From assembly GCF_018069805.1 (NCBI RefSeq), contig NZ_JAGPYN010000014.1, positions 1 to 64,000 of the forward strand: 64,000 nucleotides of DNA, written 5' to 3'. The translations under genes were made by a program, and so were the position numbers. The DNA comes from Pseudoalteromonas ostreae. Its GTDB lineage: Bacteria > Pseudomonadota > Gammaproteobacteria > Enterobacterales > Alteromonadaceae. The first letter of the stretch is position 1, and every line of letters starts with the position of its first letter. This document shows, piece by piece, positions 52,475-63,660 of this stretch. The notes under the pieces are model-generated. The model saw nothing but the letters and a program-made list of their open reading frames with translations, made no database searches and had not been told where the DNA came from.

Positions 52475-54339
52475 GGTGTGTTATTCCTAGCAAGATTAAC
52501 GGGATTTGCGGCAAAGTAGTAATCCATTAGTTGGCGAGCAATTTGCACACCGCCATGATTGTTTTCTAGAACAACAGAAACAACGATTCTGGGATCCTCA
52601 TAAGGTGCAAAGCCTACATAGATAGTGTTATCACGTTGACGCTCCTTGAGGGATTTTGCATCATATCGCTCACCTTGAGCAATACTGACTATTTGTGCGG
52701 TGCCTGTTTTACCTGCTGAATCGTAATTTGTTCCTTTAAATGCTCTGTGTGCAGTACCTGAGGTTTTTTGAACTGTGTTATGCATAGCATCTAATGCGAC
52801 CTGCCAATGGCGAGGATCTTTTAAAATAACGGGTGGCTTGTCTTCATTATTGATCTGTGTGACGTCATTGTCTTTTTTCACAACTTGTACTAAGTGTGGA
52901 GGGTGGTTAACGCCACGATTTACTAATATATTCATCGCGTTTGCGATTTGTAGGGGAGTTGCGGTCCAATAACCTTGGCCAATGCCAACTGAGATAGTAT
53001 CGCCGCGCCACCATGATTCTTTAAAACGGCCTTCTTTCCATTCTTTTGATGGCAAAATAGCCGTGGTTTCTTCATGAATATCAATACCGGTTAAATCACC
53101 GTAGCCAAACTGTGCCATAAAATCACTGATTTTGGTGATCCCTAATCGATAAGAAACATCATAAAAATAGGTATCACACGACTCTTCAATGGCTTTGTAA
53201 ACATCAACATGGCCATGCCCCCAACGTTTCCAATCTCGCCACTTATGATCAACATTCGGAATTTGGAAGAAACCAGGATCCCACATTGACGTTTGCTCGG
53301 TAACGAGACCTTCTTCAAGGGCCAGAACAGCCATGTGAGGTTTTACCGTCGATGCTGGCGCATAACGCCCTTGTGTGGTTCGATTGATTAGAGGTCGGTC
53401 AGGATTTAATAAGGCTTTGTAGTTTTTACTGCTAATGCCGTGAACAAATAAGTTCGGATCATAACTGGGATTAGAATACAGCGCTAACACGCCTCCGTCT
53501 TTGGCGTCCATGACGATCACAGCGCCACGCATATCTTTAAGTGCATGTTGGGCAATTTGCTGCAAGCCAACATCAAGAGTAAGAACAAGATCATTACCCG
53601 GCTGCGGAGGAGTCATACTTAAGGTGCGAATGACGCGACCACGATTATTGACTTCAACCCGCTGCGAACCAACTTGGCCATGCAGCAGTTGTTCATAATA
53701 TTTCTCAATACCGAGTTTACCAATATCATGGGTTGCACGGTAATTAGTCCCTTGCTCTTGTGCTTCGAGCTGAGCGAGTTCTTTTTTATTGAGTTTAGCA
53801 ACATACCCTAACGCATGGGTTAGGGTATCTGCAAACGGGTAGTAGCGTGCTAAACGTGCTTCGATACTAAACCCTGGGAATTTATGCTGATTGACCGAAA
53901 AACGGGCCACTTCTTGTTCGTTTAAACGTGCTTTTAATACTTGACTCTTAAAGCGACGGTTATGCTTTATATCATCAAGAAAATCGTTTTTTTGTTGCTC
54001 TGAAATATCAATGAATTGTGTCAGTGCTGACAGTGATGCATCAAGATCGTCAACGTCTTCAGGAATGACTTCTAAATTATAAACAGGCTTATTTTCAGCG
54101 AGCAACACACCATTGCGGTCATAAATAAGGCCTCGGTTAGGAGCAATAGGAATAACTTTAATGCGATTGTCGTTAGAACGTGTTTGATAATCTTGGTGAT
54201 CATCAACTTGAATGGTATATAAATTGGAAAGTAAAACCGCGACTAAAATAGTAACAAATACAAACCCCACAAAGGCGCGACGAGCAAATAGGTTAGCTTC
54301 TGCTGAGTGGTCTCTAATTGTGGGTCTGTGTTTGCGCAT
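52471..54339 (-). CDS. mrdA: Penicillin-binding protein 2 (MrdA)
   Basis: 622-aa monofunctional transpeptidase of the rod complex. N-terminal membrane anchor (AFVGFVFVTILVAVLLSNLY), pedestal domain, and transpeptidase domain with SxxK in PASTVKPHM, SxN region SCDTYFYDVSY and KTG in AGKTGTAQ. Partner of RodA. Starts 10 bp after rlmH. Confidence 0.94.
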   Translation of the reverse strand: MRKHRPTIRDHSAEANLFARRAFVGFVFVTILVAVLLSNLYTIQVDDHQDYQTRSNDNRIKVIPIAPNRGLIYDRNGVLLAENKPVYNLEVIPEDVDDLDASLSALTQFIDISEQQKNDFLDDIKHNRRFKSQVLKARLNEQEVARFSVNQHKFPGFSIEARLARYYPFADTLTHALGYVAKLNKKELAQLEAQEQGTNYRATHDIGKLGIEKYYEQLLHGQVGSQRVEVNNRGRVIRTLSMTPPQPGNDLVLTLDVGLQQIAQHALKDMRGAVIVMDAKDGGVLALYSNPSYDPNLFVHGISSKNYKALLNPDRPLINRTTQGRYAPASTVKPHMAVLALEEGLVTEQTSMWDPGFFQIPNVDHKWRDWKRWGHGHVDVYKAIEESCDTYFYDVSYRLGITKISDFMAQFGYGDLTGIDIHEETTAILPSKEWKEGRFKESWWRGDTISVGIGQGYWTATPLQIANAMNILVNRGVNHPPHLVQVVKKDNDVTQINNEDKPPVILKDPRHWQVALDAMHNTVQKTSGTAHRAFKGTNYDSAGKTGTAQIVSIAQGERYDAKSLKERQRDNTIYVGFAPYEDPRIVVSVVLENNHGGVQIARQLMDYYFAANPVNLARNNTP

Positions 54340-54348
54340 GAGTAAATG

Positions 54349-54819
54349 TTACTCGCGGTGATACGGGTGGTTATTGTTTAAGCTCCAGCCTCGATATAGA
54401 CTTTCAGCAACAATAATACGCACCAATGGATGTGGTAGGGTCAAATTTGATAACGACCATTTTTGCTCTGAGGCAGCTATACATTCTGGTGCTAAGCCTT
54501 CAGGGCCGCCAATTAGCAAACTTACATCGCGGCCATCCAGTTGCCACTTCTCCATGTCTTTTGCTAATTGGTGAGTATCAAGCGCTTTGCCTGTTACCTC
54601 AAGCGTAACAATACGATTGCCTTTAGGGATAGCGGCTAAGGTTTTTTCGCCTTCAATATGCAAAATACGTTTAATATCTGCATTTTTACCACGTTTGCCT
54701 GCGGGAATTTCAATTAACTCCAGCGCCATATCTTTTGGAAAGCGGCGCTGATATTGTGCAAAACCCGTTTCTACCCACGCTGGCATTTTGGTGCCAACGG
54801 CAATCATCTGTATTTTCAC
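54349..54819 (-). CDS. rlmH: 23S rRNA m3-pseudouridine-1915 methyltransferase RlmH
   Basis: 156-aa SPOUT methyltransferase. [12 protein letters not shown] is the SAM-binding knot loop and [20 protein letters not shown] the C-terminal family motif ending YHRE; the whole is the normal family length. Modifies pseudouridine 1915 of assembled 70S ribosomes. Confidence 0.95.
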   Translation of the reverse strand: MKIQMIAVGTKMPAWVETGFAQYQRRFPKDMALELIEIPAGKRGKNADIKRILHIEGEKTLAAIPKGNRIVTLEVTGKALDTHQLAKDMEKWQLDGRDVSLLIGGPEGLAPECIAASEQKWSLSNLTLPHPLVRIIVAESLYRGWSLNNNHPYHRE

Positions 54820-54866
54820 GTGTTACATCCAAACTCGATTAAAATTAGTGAGCGGTTAGCTTGATA

Positions 54867-55184
54867 TTAGCTCCATAGTTTTTCGAGGTCGTAATAGCTA
54901 CGTGCTTGATCTTGCATTACGTGTACGATTACATCCCCTAAATCAACCAGTGCCCATTCACCATCGCTTTGGCCTTCATACCCTAGAGGCTCTTGACCTG
55001 CGTGACGAGCTTCTTTTGCTAAATGATCAGCAATTGACAATACATGACGTTTCGAAGTACCAGAGCACACGACCATAAAATCGGTGATGTCTGAGCTTGC
55101 GCTTACATCAATATTAACCACATCACGTGCTTTCATATCGTCAATTTTGTCTATTGCAAAGGCGAGTAGTTGTTTCGTATCCAA
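54867..55184 (-). CDS. rsfS: Ribosomal silencing factor RsfS
   Basis: 105 aa. Family segments IDKIDDMKARDVVNIDVS, FMVVCSGTSKRHV and the DLGDVIVHVMQDQAR motif are clear. Binds L14 of the large subunit and blocks subunit joining when nutrients run low. Between nadD and rlmH as in most gammaproteobacteria. Confidence 0.95.
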   Translation of the reverse strand: MDTKQLLAFAIDKIDDMKARDVVNIDVSASSDITDFMVVCSGTSKRHVLSIADHLAKEARHAGQEPLGYEGQSDGEWALVDLGDVIVHVMQDQARSYYDLEKLWS

Positions 55185-55237
55185 GGTGTTATCTCATTTA
55201 AAAGTGAATAGCTGTTATTTTATCACGCAACTGGTAT

Positions 55238-55873
55238 TTATTCATCACTTAGATAAAGTTGCTGTGATTGAATATACTGACTCACGCCAGTAGGAAGAAG
55301 TTCATTGTAATCTATGCCATTTTTAATCGCCTTGCGAATATCGCTTGAGGCAATAGCGATTTCTTCGCCAGCTAAAAAATATAATTTTCCACCAGCTTGC
55401 GCTGTAAGCTCTGCGCTATTGCTACATTCTGCGGCTTGTTGGTATGCGAGTAGCTCGCCATGGGCTGTGCATTTTAGGCCCGGGCGTTGAAATACCACAA
55501 TATGACAAAGCTGAGTAATTGTTTGCCACTCAAACCATTTATCTAAGTTATTAAACGAATCCATGCCAATTAAAAATAATAATGGTTGATCTGGAAATTG
55601 TATGCGGATCTCTTGCAGGCTTAATAATGAATATGACGGGCCACTGCGATTGAGTTCGCGTAAATCGAGTTGAAAATATGAGTAAGGTGCAATCGCAGCA
55701 TTGAGCATTGCAATGCGATGCTGCGTACCTATCCCAGGTTCAGTCTTATGAGCTGGAATAGCACAAGGCATAAAGTATAAAGTTGCTAAATTAAAGTGTT
55801 TTACACAGTGCTTCGCCATATTTATATGGCCTAAGTGAACGGGGTCGAAGGTGCCACCAAACAGTGCAATCAT
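55238..55873 (-). CDS. nadD: Nicotinate-nucleotide adenylyltransferase NadD
   Basis: 211-aa nucleotidyltransferase making deamido-NAD from nicotinate mononucleotide and ATP. GGTFDPVHLGHINMA contains the HxGH motif, and ISSTxxR appears as IASSDIRKAI. 17 bp after holA. Confidence 0.95.
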   Translation of the reverse strand: MIALFGGTFDPVHLGHINMAKHCVKHFNLATLYFMPCAIPAHKTEPGIGTQHRIAMLNAAIAPYSYFQLDLRELNRSGPSYSLLSLQEIRIQFPDQPLLFLIGMDSFNNLDKWFEWQTITQLCHIVVFQRPGLKCTAHGELLAYQQAAECSNSAELTAQAGGKLYFLAGEEIAIASSDIRKAIKNGIDYNELLPTGVSQYIQSQQLYLSDE

Positions 55874-55889
55874 TATAAACGCCTAATAA

Positions 55890-56927
55890 TTAGTTAAGTG
55901 GGTGCACAGGCAGTGGGATCACCAATGGCTGACAAAACACCAAACAAATATGTGCCAAAGCTTGATAAGGCTTGATTAAATTACCTTGTTTATAGCTGGC
56001 ATCAAATTGTGCGAGCAATTGGGTGATTTGCTCTAAAGTATGCATCGACAAACGATTAAGTGCTTGTTGAATCGGCCCTTGCTGATTTTTCCAGATGGCT
56101 TTTTGTTTAAATAGCGTTGCCAGTTGTTCACCTTGTTGTAAGCCTAATTGTAGGCTTAGTAAGGTATTTGCTTCTTTAGTAATGGTCCATAAGATACTCA
56201 CAGCTTCAGTGTTATCGCCAGCGAGTTTATTTAATACTTTAATTGCTTGGCGACTATTACCTTGTAGCAGTGCATCACTTAAATCAAAAATATCAAACTT
56301 GGCTTGATTAAGTAGGCCTTGTAAAACCTGCTGTTGATCGATCATAGCAGTGCCATGCAATAACGACAGCTTTTCGAGCTCTTGAAAACACGCTAACAAA
56401 TTACCTTCAGTAGCATCAATTAGGGTGCGTTTGGCATCTGCTTGCATATTGATTTTTAAGCGCTGGCACTGCTCATCAAGCCAACGGCTTAAATGATTGC
56501 CGGTCAGGGGGTAGCAGGGTACAAATACGCCCAGTTTATCTAACGACTTAAACCAAGCACTGCGCTGAATATCTTGACTGGCCTTGGCCCCTTTTACAAT
56601 AAGTACGGTGTCGGGGTTGTTTAGTGCTACGAGCTGTTTAAACGTTTGGCTACCAACAATACCTGGCTTTTGAAAATTAAGATCTAGCTCGATTAAAGTG
56701 CGAGCACTAAATAACGACATACTTTGATATTGCGCTATTAGCTCTTGCCAATCAAAACCGGGCATTAAGGTAAATTTAACAACCTCATCAAAACCTTGTT
56801 GTTTCGCAATCTGACGAATTTGTTGAGCGCATTGTGCTACTTGAAAGGGTTCTTCACCAAATACTAAATAAAAAGGCTGTAAGCCTTTTTTTAATTCATT
56901 GGGTAATTGATTCGCATAACAGCGCAT
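55890..56927 (-). CDS. holA: DNA polymerase III delta subunit HolA
   Basis: 345-aa clamp-loader delta subunit. Begins MRCYANQLPNELKKGLQPFYLVFGEEPF, the delta N-terminus; AAA-like fold without functional P-loop, as normal. Opens the beta clamp as part of the clamp loader. Its start overlaps the lptE stop codon by one base. Confidence 0.93.
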   Translation of the reverse strand: MRCYANQLPNELKKGLQPFYLVFGEEPFQVAQCAQQIRQIAKQQGFDEVVKFTLMPGFDWQELIAQYQSMSLFSARTLIELDLNFQKPGIVGSQTFKQLVALNNPDTVLIVKGAKASQDIQRSAWFKSLDKLGVFVPCYPLTGNHLSRWLDEQCQRLKINMQADAKRTLIDATEGNLLACFQELEKLSLLHGTAMIDQQQVLQGLLNQAKFDIFDLSDALLQGNSRQAIKVLNKLAGDNTEAVSILWTITKEANTLLSLQLGLQQGEQLATLFKQKAIWKNQQGPIQQALNRLSMHTLEQITQLLAQFDASYKQGNLIKPYQALAHICLVFCQPLVIPLPVHPLN

Positions 56928-57421
56928 TATAGTTGCGACAGCTCTCTAACAATACGACGACTAGCTTGCATGCGAATTTCATTCAGTAGCAACTCTAACT
57001 CTTTTGCTTTTGCTAAAGCGTTATCAGGGTCATCTTGATAATTACGATAAAGCTCAAAACGTTGTTCAATTGCTTCTTTGCCTGGGCGCTTGAGTAAGTA
57101 GCGAACACTATAAGCTAACTCGTACTCGGCAACCTGACCATTTTTAAATAATGATAAGGTTTGGCGTTCAAGACGATCTTTATATAAATACAGCTGAGCG
57201 ACGTTTTTCTTAGGCGTGTCGAGTAACTCAACTTTGCTCAATGTGAGCTCTTTGCCAAGCATCGCAAATAACGCTGATCTTTCATCATCACCGTTTAAAG
57301 TTAAGGTGGTCAAGTCATCAGGCAGACTTGAGGCTTTTTTAAGGTGAAAGCCGCAGCTAGATAACAAAAAACAGACTAGCGCTAAGGCTAGTCCGTTTTT
57401 AATGGCATGAATAGCAGCCAT
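56927..57421 (-). CDS. lptE: LPS-assembly lipoprotein LptE
   Basis: 164-aa outer-membrane lipoprotein with lipobox LSSC after a hydrophobic signal (LALALVCFL), then GFHLKKASSLPDDL typical of LptE. It plugs LptD and helps place lipopolysaccharide in the outer leaflet. Two bp after leuS, one-base overlap with holA. Confidence 0.92.
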   Translation of the reverse strand: MAAIHAIKNGLALALVCFLLSSCGFHLKKASSLPDDLTTLTLNGDDERSALFAMLGKELTLSKVELLDTPKKNVAQLYLYKDRLERQTLSLFKNGQVAEYELAYSVRYLLKRPGKEAIEQRFELYRNYQDDPDNALAKAKELELLLNEIRMQASRRIVRELSQL

Positions 57422-57423
57422 AA

Positions 57424-60012
57424 TTAGTTAGCAACCACGTTAAGTAGTTTACCTGGTACGTATATAACCTTTCGGATTGTTACGCCATCAGTGAACTTAG
57501 ATACGTTAGGTTCAGCAAATGCTAGTGCTTCTACTTGCTCTTTAGTTGCATCAGCTGGCACCGTTAATTTTGCGCGTAGTTTACCGTTAACTTGCACGAT
57601 GATCAGTTTCTCATCTTCAACAAGGGCAGACTCATCAACCACGGGCCAAGACGCATCTAAAATATCGCCTTCTTTACCCAGTTCTTGCCACAATTGATGT
57701 GACAAATGCGGCGTAATTGGTGCAAGCATAATTAACAGCGCTTCAAGCGCTTCGTTGGCAATCGCTACATCTTGTTTGTCAGCTAAAGGTGCTTTTAACA
57801 ATTTGTTTGAGATTTCCATGATTGCCGCAATGGCAGTGTTGAATGTTTGACGACGTTCAACATCATCAGTCACTTTTGCAATTGCTTTGTGCAGCTCACG
57901 ACGGAGCACTTTTTGCTCGTTGTTTAATGCAGATTTGTCTAATGCTTGGAAACCAACAGTGTTTACATCAACCGCATATTTCCATACACGTTTAATGAAA
58001 CGATGTGCCCCTTCAACACCTGAATCAGACCATTCAAGCGTTTGCTCTGGTGGTGCGGTAAACATCATAAATAAACGTACCGTATCAGCGCCGTATTGAG
58101 CGATAACTTGTTGCGGGTCGATGCCGTTATTTTTTGATTTAGACATTTTGCTCATGCCTGATGAGAATACTGGCTCGCCGTCAACTTTATGCCATGCTTT
58201 AGTCACGCGGCCTTTTTCGTCAGTTTCAGTATTTACATCACTAGGAGAGATCCAAATGTCGCCACCTTTTTCATCTTTACGATAAAATGTTTCGGCAAGT
58301 ACCATGCCTTGGCATAATAAGCGGTCAAACGGCTCATCTGAATTAACTAAGCCAAAATCACGTAATAATTTATGGAAAAAGCGCGAGTACAATAAATGTA
58401 AAATAGCGTGCTCAATACCACCAATGTATTGGTTTACTGGTAACCAGTAGTTTGCTGCCGCTGGATCTAGCATGCCTTTGTCATGGCGTGGACTACAGTA
58501 ACGTGCGTAGTACCAAGATGATTCCATAAACGTATCAAAGGTATCGGTTTCATGAAACGCAGGTGCGCCATTAACCGTGGTTTTAGCCCATTGTGGATCT
58601 GCTTTGATTGGCGATGTTACACCGTTCATTACCACGTCTTCTGGTAAGCGCACCGGCAGCATATCTTCAGTCGCAGCAAGTTCGTTACCGTTTTCATCGC
58701 TTAACATTGGGATTGGTGAACCCCAATAACGCTGACGGCTAACACCCCAATCACGTAAACGGAAGTTTACTTTACGCTCACCAACACCCAGTGCTTCAAG
58801 TTTGTCGGCAATAGCCTTAAATGCGCCATCAAAATCAAGGCCATCAAATTCAGCTGAATTTACCAGCACACCTTTTTCTGTGAATGCCGCTTCATTTAGG
58901 TTTATTTCAAGATCTGAACCTGCGACAGGTGCAATGACTTGTTTGATGTCTAAACCGTAAGCGGTAGCAAATTCAAAGTCCCGTTGATCGTGCGCGGGCA
59001 CGGCCATTACAGCACCTGAGCCGTAATGCATTAATACAAAGTTGGCGACCCAAATTGGTACTTGCTCACCGGTAAGTGGGTGAGTAGCAAAAAAGCCCGT
59101 TGCGATGCCTTTTTTCTCCATCGTCGCCATATCAGCTTCAGCTACTTTGGTGTTTTTGCATTCATCAACAAAGCGTGCCACAGCGTCGCTATTTTTAGCT
59201 GCTTCTTGTGCGATAGGGTGTCCGCCTGCAACAGCAACATAAGTCACACCCATAAAGGTATCAGGGCGAGTGGTATAAACGCTGAATGTTTCGTTGTTAT
59301 CGGTGCGTTTAAACTCAATATCTAACCCTTCAGAGCGACCAATCCAGTTGCGCTGCATGGTTTTAACTTGCTCTGGCCAATCTTCTAACTTGTCTAAGTC
59401 GTCAAGTAGCTCTTGCGCGTAGTCAGTGATTTTAATAAACCACTGTGGAATTTCTTTTTGTTCAACTACAGCGCCAGAGCGCCAACCGCGACCATCAATA
59501 ACTTGCTCGTTAGCAAGTACAGTTTGGTCTACTGGATCCCAGTTTACTGTAGACATTTTTTTGTACACTAAGCCTTTTTCGTAAAGCTTAGTGAAGAACC
59601 ATTGTTCCCATTTGTAATATTCTGGGTGGCAAGTTGCGATTTCACGATCCCAGTCATAACCAAAACCTAATTGCTTAAGTTGGGTACGCATGTAATCGAT
59701 GTTCTCGTAGGTCCATTTTGCTGGCGCAGTTTTATTTTTAATTGCCGCATTTTCAGCCGGTAGACCAAACGCGTCCCAACCCATAGGTTGCATTACGTTT
59801 TTGCCTTGCAAGCGTTGGAAACGAGAAACAACATCACCAATCGTGTAGTTACGCACATGACCCATGTGGAGTCGGCCGCTTGGGTAAGGGAACATAGAAA
59901 GGCAATAATACTTTTCTTTGCTCTCGTCTTCAGTGGCTTTAAATACTTGGTTTTCTTCCCAGTAGGCTTGGACTTTTGACTCTATGTCTTGCGGGTTATA
60001 TTGCTCTTGCAT
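57424..60012 (-). CDS. leuS: Leucyl-tRNA synthetase
   Basis: 862-aa class Ia synthetase. HIGH motif as HMGH in [20 protein letters not shown] in [13 protein letters not shown]; the CP1 editing domain ([15 protein letters not shown]) is full. First gene of the leuS-lptE-holA-nadD-rsfS-rlmH-mrdA-mrdB-rlpA run, and divergent from the YbeL-type gene with 175 bp between. Confidence 0.97.
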   Translation of the reverse strand: MQEQYNPQDIESKVQAYWEENQVFKATEDESKEKYYCLSMFPYPSGRLHMGHVRNYTIGDVVSRFQRLQGKNVMQPMGWDAFGLPAENAAIKNKTAPAKWTYENIDYMRTQLKQLGFGYDWDREIATCHPEYYKWEQWFFTKLYEKGLVYKKMSTVNWDPVDQTVLANEQVIDGRGWRSGAVVEQKEIPQWFIKITDYAQELLDDLDKLEDWPEQVKTMQRNWIGRSEGLDIEFKRTDNNETFSVYTTRPDTFMGVTYVAVAGGHPIAQEAAKNSDAVARFVDECKNTKVAEADMATMEKKGIATGFFATHPLTGEQVPIWVANFVLMHYGSGAVMAVPAHDQRDFEFATAYGLDIKQVIAPVAGSDLEINLNEAAFTEKGVLVNSAEFDGLDFDGAFKAIADKLEALGVGERKVNFRLRDWGVSRQRYWGSPIPMLSDENGNELAATEDMLPVRLPEDVVMNGVTSPIKADPQWAKTTVNGAPAFHETDTFDTFMESSWYYARYCSPRHDKGMLDPAAANYWLPVNQYIGGIEHAILHLLYSRFFHKLLRDFGLVNSDEPFDRLLCQGMVLAETFYRKDEKGGDIWISPSDVNTETDEKGRVTKAWHKVDGEPVFSSGMSKMSKSKNNGIDPQQVIAQYGADTVRLFMMFTAPPEQTLEWSDSGVEGAHRFIKRVWKYAVDVNTVGFQALDKSALNNEQKVLRRELHKAIAKVTDDVERRQTFNTAIAAIMEISNKLLKAPLADKQDVAIANEALEALLIMLAPITPHLSHQLWQELGKEGDILDASWPVVDESALVEDEKLIIVQVNGKLRAKLTVPADATKEQVEALAFAEPNVSKFTDGVTIRKVIYVPGKLLNVVAN

Positions 60013-60187
60013 CTACGATTCCAGACTTCTTGCAAACTAATAAAAAATTGCCGTTAGGATACCCCAAAAAAAGCACTAATCACAGCGTCAAATCAGTGGA
60101 TTTTATATGAAATTAGTTTTCAGGGCAGGTTAACCTATACTTGTATAATGTATAGGTTCGCTAAACATAGTTCTGAAGGAGTAAACA

Positions 60188-60646
60188 ATGGCTGATTATA
60201 AGGCGTGGTTAACAGATTTGAGCACTTGGTTGAAAGACGTAAAAGATCATGAGCTAAAAGATGCGATGGATAAGTTTATTGAATCTGAACAAGCGCTAAA
60301 AGATTTAGGACAAGAAAAATTAACTTTATACCGAGAATATTTAAAGCGCGATATTGAACACATCCAAGAGCACGATCAACACTATGGTTCCCTCGCATGG
60401 CAAGAGCTTAAAGAGTCTTTGTGGTTTGAGCTTTCACATATAGAAGACAAAACTCAACTTGAGTGGCAAGCATTAAATCAAGATTTTAAGCACAATGGGG
60501 TATATCACCAAGGCGAATGGATAGCCATGGGCACATTAGTATGTAAGAATTGCCAATATAGTTATGATATTTACCATGCTACGCAAATTACAGCGTGTTC
60601 GCAATGTGATGGTATCTACTTTAGCCGCAAGGCACTACAACCTTAA
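60188..60646 (+). CDS. ybeL: YbeL-type zinc-ribbon protein (DUF1451)
   Basis: 152 aa. A helical N-terminal region (about 1-110, Glu/Lys-rich) ends in a zinc ribbon with CKNCQY and CSQCDGIYF. This is the DUF1451 arrangement; E. coli ybeL also neighbours leuS. Function unknown. AAGGAG lies 7 bp before the ATG. Confidence 0.85.
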   Translation: MADYKAWLTDLSTWLKDVKDHELKDAMDKFIESEQALKDLGQEKLTLYREYLKRDIEHIQEHDQHYGSLAWQELKESLWFELSHIEDKTQLEWQALNQDFKHNGVYHQGEWIAMGTLVCKNCQYSYDIYHATQITACSQCDGIYFSRKALQP

Positions 60647-60727
60647 ATAGTTAGTGAACAGTGCCTTTTAGTGCACTGATGCCACCTTACAAAATCAACG
60701 AATATGTTGGTATAAAAAGAAGTTAGA

Positions 60728-63136
60728 ATGACGAAGAAACTGCTGCCTTTATCTGTGTCGGCCCTTGCGCCGACAATTTCACTTAATCATGTACAGACGT
60801 GCATGAACAATCCATACCCTGAAACCTTGACTTTCATTGGTCAACAGCGGGCGCAAAGTGCGCTTGATTTCTCGTTAGGGATGGAATTACCTGGTTACAA
60901 TGTGTATGTAATGGGGGAGGCCGCGCATGGTCGGTTTACCTTAGTCAAAGATAAACTTCAATTACACAGCAAAGGCCGCCCAACACCAAACGAGTGGTTA
61001 TACGTTAATAATTATGACGACCACCGCGAACCTATCGCGATGTTTTTACAAGCAGGTCAAAGTAAACAGTTAGCTGATGACATTGACTCATTTATTGATG
61101 AAGTACTCGACACCTTTCCCGCAGCGTTTGATAACCCAGCGTACCAACGTAAAAAGAAAAAAATCGACCGTGAATTTAACGACGCTTACGATAGCGCAAT
61201 TACTGCCGTGGAAATTACTGCGCTTGAGCAAAGTGTTGCCTTAATAGAAGAAAAAAGCGTGGTTGGGTTTGCCCCGCTGATTGATGGCAAACAACTAAGC
61301 GATGCTGAATTTGCAGAGCTTGATGATGAATTGCGTGAACAATTTTATGAAGTAATTGAAAAACTCGAAGATGCGCTCATTGAGGCACTGATTGAGTTGC
61401 CACGTTGGAAACGTGAATCATCAGAAAAACTCCGCAATTTAAAAAAATCTACCGCAGAGCTCGCTACTAAGCCATTACTAAAAGATCTTGAACATAAATA
61501 TGCTGCGCACATTGGGGTATTACGCTATTTAAAAGACATTCGCGTAGAAATTATTGATGCGGTACTTGAGTGGCTTGATGATGAAGATGTTAGCGACGAA
61601 AACAAAGAAGATTTTGACCGTAAAGGCATGCTTACCGATTTTTTTGCACCTAATATTTTAGTTGAATTTAAAGAAGGTGATGCCGCCCCTGTAGTGTATG
61701 AGCCGAACCCTACCTTTGGTAATATTTTTGGCAAAATTGAATACTCTACTTCACAAGGCTCATTGATCACCAGTTACCGATCGATTCAGCCGGGGGCACT
61801 GCATCGTGCTAACGGTGGTTATTTGATTATGGACGCTGAAAAAGTGATGGCTAATCCACAAGTGTGGGATGGTTTAAAGCTGTCATTAAAAACCCATCAA
61901 ATCAAAAATGATTTACCGTATCAAGATAGTGCTGTTGGCAGTAGCTTTACCTTGCGTCCGCAGTTGATCCCGCTTGATGTAAAAATTATTTTACTCGGCT
62001 CGCGTGAGTTGTATTACACCATTGGTGAATATGATGAAGAGTTTGCTGAGCTGTTTAGAGTGTTAGCCGATTTTGATTATTACCTGCCAAGCAGTGATAA
62101 ATTACAATATCAATTTATCACTAAAGTGATTGAGTACTGTGAGCAGACGCTAAAGTGTAGTTTAACTGAGTCAGCGATGGCACGATTACTTAAATTTAGC
62201 TACCGCCAAGCAGAACACCACAATAAACTTTCAGCTCGTTTTGCTGATGTATTAGAGCTAGTAGCAGAAGCCAGCTTTTATACCAAGCAAGATAACTTAA
62301 CTTTAATTGATGCCCATCATATTGATGAAGCGATTGAAGGTAAGCAATATCGTACGGGGCAAATTAGCGAAAATATGCTCAGCGATATCAAAGAAGGGCA
62401 TACTTTAATTGCCACCGACGGTCATGCTGTTGGTAAAGTAAACGGTTTAACAGTATTACACATTGGCGATACTTCTTTTGGTACTCCTGCACGGATCACC
62501 GCTACAGTTTACGCTGGTGCGGATGGGGTAATTGACGTTGAGCGTGAAGCTGAGCTGGGTAAAGCCATTCACTCCAAAGGTGTTATGCTACTGACTGGTT
62601 ATTTAGGTAATAAATATGCGCAGCAATTTAGTTTAACGCTCAGTGCTAATATCGCTATTGAACAAAGTTATGGCTACATTGATGGCGACAGTGCGTCATT
62701 AGCTGAGCTGTGCGCATTGATCTCCGCTATTACAAGCTTACCAATTAGCCAGTCTATAGCACTGACTGGTTCAATTAACCAGCACGGTGACGTGCAAGCC
62801 ATTGGCGGTGTTAACGAAAAAATTGAAGGCTTTTTTAAGCTCTGTAAAATGCGTGGTTTAACGTCTGCGCAAGGAGTAATAATACCTAAATCAAATCAAG
62901 TAAACTTAGTGCTTGATGACGAGATCCTCAATGCGGTAGAGCTTGGCAAGTTTCATATTTATGCAGTTGAAACTGTTGACCAAGCGCTTAATTTACTAAT
63001 GGATATTGCCGCAGGCGAGCTTAAATACGGACAATACCCAGACAATTCAGTGAATGGCCTTGCTTTAGCACGACTAAGTGAAATCGCCGATATTGTTAAT
63101 GGCGATAACGACGAAAAAGAACACGAGAAAGAATAA
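60728..63136 (+). CDS. Lon-family ATP-dependent protease (AAA_32 type)
   Basis: 802 aa. The N-terminal ATPase has a degenerate P-loop-like GEAAHGRF in place of GKT, as is common in the AAA_32/LonB-like branch. A long Glu/Lys coiled-coil insert follows. The C-terminal Lon proteolytic domain contains the catalytic Ser in DGDSASLAEL and Lys in GGVNEKIEGF, both intact. Related to E. coli YcbZ (LonH) but longer. A protein-quality-control role is likely; true ATP dependence is uncertain. Three bp before the FKBP gene. Confidence 0.88.
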   Translation: MTKKLLPLSVSALAPTISLNHVQTCMNNPYPETLTFIGQQRAQSALDFSLGMELPGYNVYVMGEAAHGRFTLVKDKLQLHSKGRPTPNEWLYVNNYDDHREPIAMFLQAGQSKQLADDIDSFIDEVLDTFPAAFDNPAYQRKKKKIDREFNDAYDSAITAVEITALEQSVALIEEKSVVGFAPLIDGKQLSDAEFAELDDELREQFYEVIEKLEDALIEALIELPRWKRESSEKLRNLKKSTAELATKPLLKDLEHKYAAHIGVLRYLKDIRVEIIDAVLEWLDDEDVSDENKEDFDRKGMLTDFFAPNILVEFKEGDAAPVVYEPNPTFGNIFGKIEYSTSQGSLITSYRSIQPGALHRANGGYLIMDAEKVMANPQVWDGLKLSLKTHQIKNDLPYQDSAVGSSFTLRPQLIPLDVKIILLGSRELYYTIGEYDEEFAELFRVLADFDYYLPSSDKLQYQFITKVIEYCEQTLKCSLTESAMARLLKFSYRQAEHHNKLSARFADVLELVAEASFYTKQDNLTLIDAHHIDEAIEGKQYRTGQISENMLSDIKEGHTLIATDGHAVGKVNGLTVLHIGDTSFGTPARITATVYAGADGVIDVEREAELGKAIHSKGVMLLTGYLGNKYAQQFSLTLSANIAIEQSYGYIDGDSASLAELCALISAITSLPISQSIALTGSINQHGDVQAIGGVNEKIEGFFKLCKMRGLTSAQGVIIPKSNQVNLVLDDEILNAVELGKFHIYAVETVDQALNLLMDIAAGELKYGQYPDNSVNGLALARLSEIADIVNGDNDEKEHEKE

Positions 63137-63138
63137 TC

Positions 63139-63615
63139 ATGATCAATATTATTTTGGCGATTATTATCGCCATTTTATGCTTTTTGATTTTTCAAAATAG
63201 CAAAAAAGTAAAGCAACAGGCGATCGCTAATGCGCAAATCGAAGCCGACTTTTTAGTGGCAAACAGCAAGGTTGAAGGGGTTATTGAGACCGCATCAGGT
63301 CTGCAATATAAAGTTGTTAGCAGCAGTGGTAGTGAGGCAAGACCAAGCTCAACTAGCATGGTGAATGTACATTATCACGGTACGTTGCTAGATGGCAGTG
63401 TATTTGACAGTTCGGTTGAGCGTAATAGCCCAATCAGTTTTGGTTTAAATCAAGTAATAAAAGGCTGGACTGAAGGCTTGCAACTGATGAGTGAAGGCGA
63501 TAAATACACCTTTTATATCCCTCATCAATTAGCTTACGGTGAAAAACGTGTTGGCAGTATTCCTCCAGCCTCTTTACTTATATTTGAAGTTGAATTACTT
63601 AAAGTAGAGTCTTAG
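63139..63615 (+). CDS. FKBP-type peptidyl-prolyl isomerase
   Basis: 158 aa. Residues 1-17 are a membrane anchor (IILAIIIAILCFLIF), followed by an FKBP domain with VNVHYHGTLLDGSVFDSS, then VIKGWTEGLQLM and IPPASLLIFEVELL. Catalytic-pocket aromatics are conserved. Probably periplasmic and membrane-tethered; co-transcribed with the Lon-type protease. Confidence 0.92.
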   Translation: MINIILAIIIAILCFLIFQNSKKVKQQAIANAQIEADFLVANSKVEGVIETASGLQYKVVSSSGSEARPSSTSMVNVHYHGTLLDGSVFDSSVERNSPISFGLNQVIKGWTEGLQLMSEGDKYTFYIPHQLAYGEKRVGSIPPASLLIFEVELLKVES

Positions 63616-63621
63616 TTGAAA

Positions 63622-63652
63622 AAATGGCGAAATAAATACATTCGCCATTTTA
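63622..63652. terminator. Bidirectional terminator
   Basis: AAATGGCGAA ... TTCGCCATTT stem with A/T tracts on both sides, between the convergent FKBP and transporter genes. Confidence 0.75.
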
Positions 63653-63660
63653 AACAACTT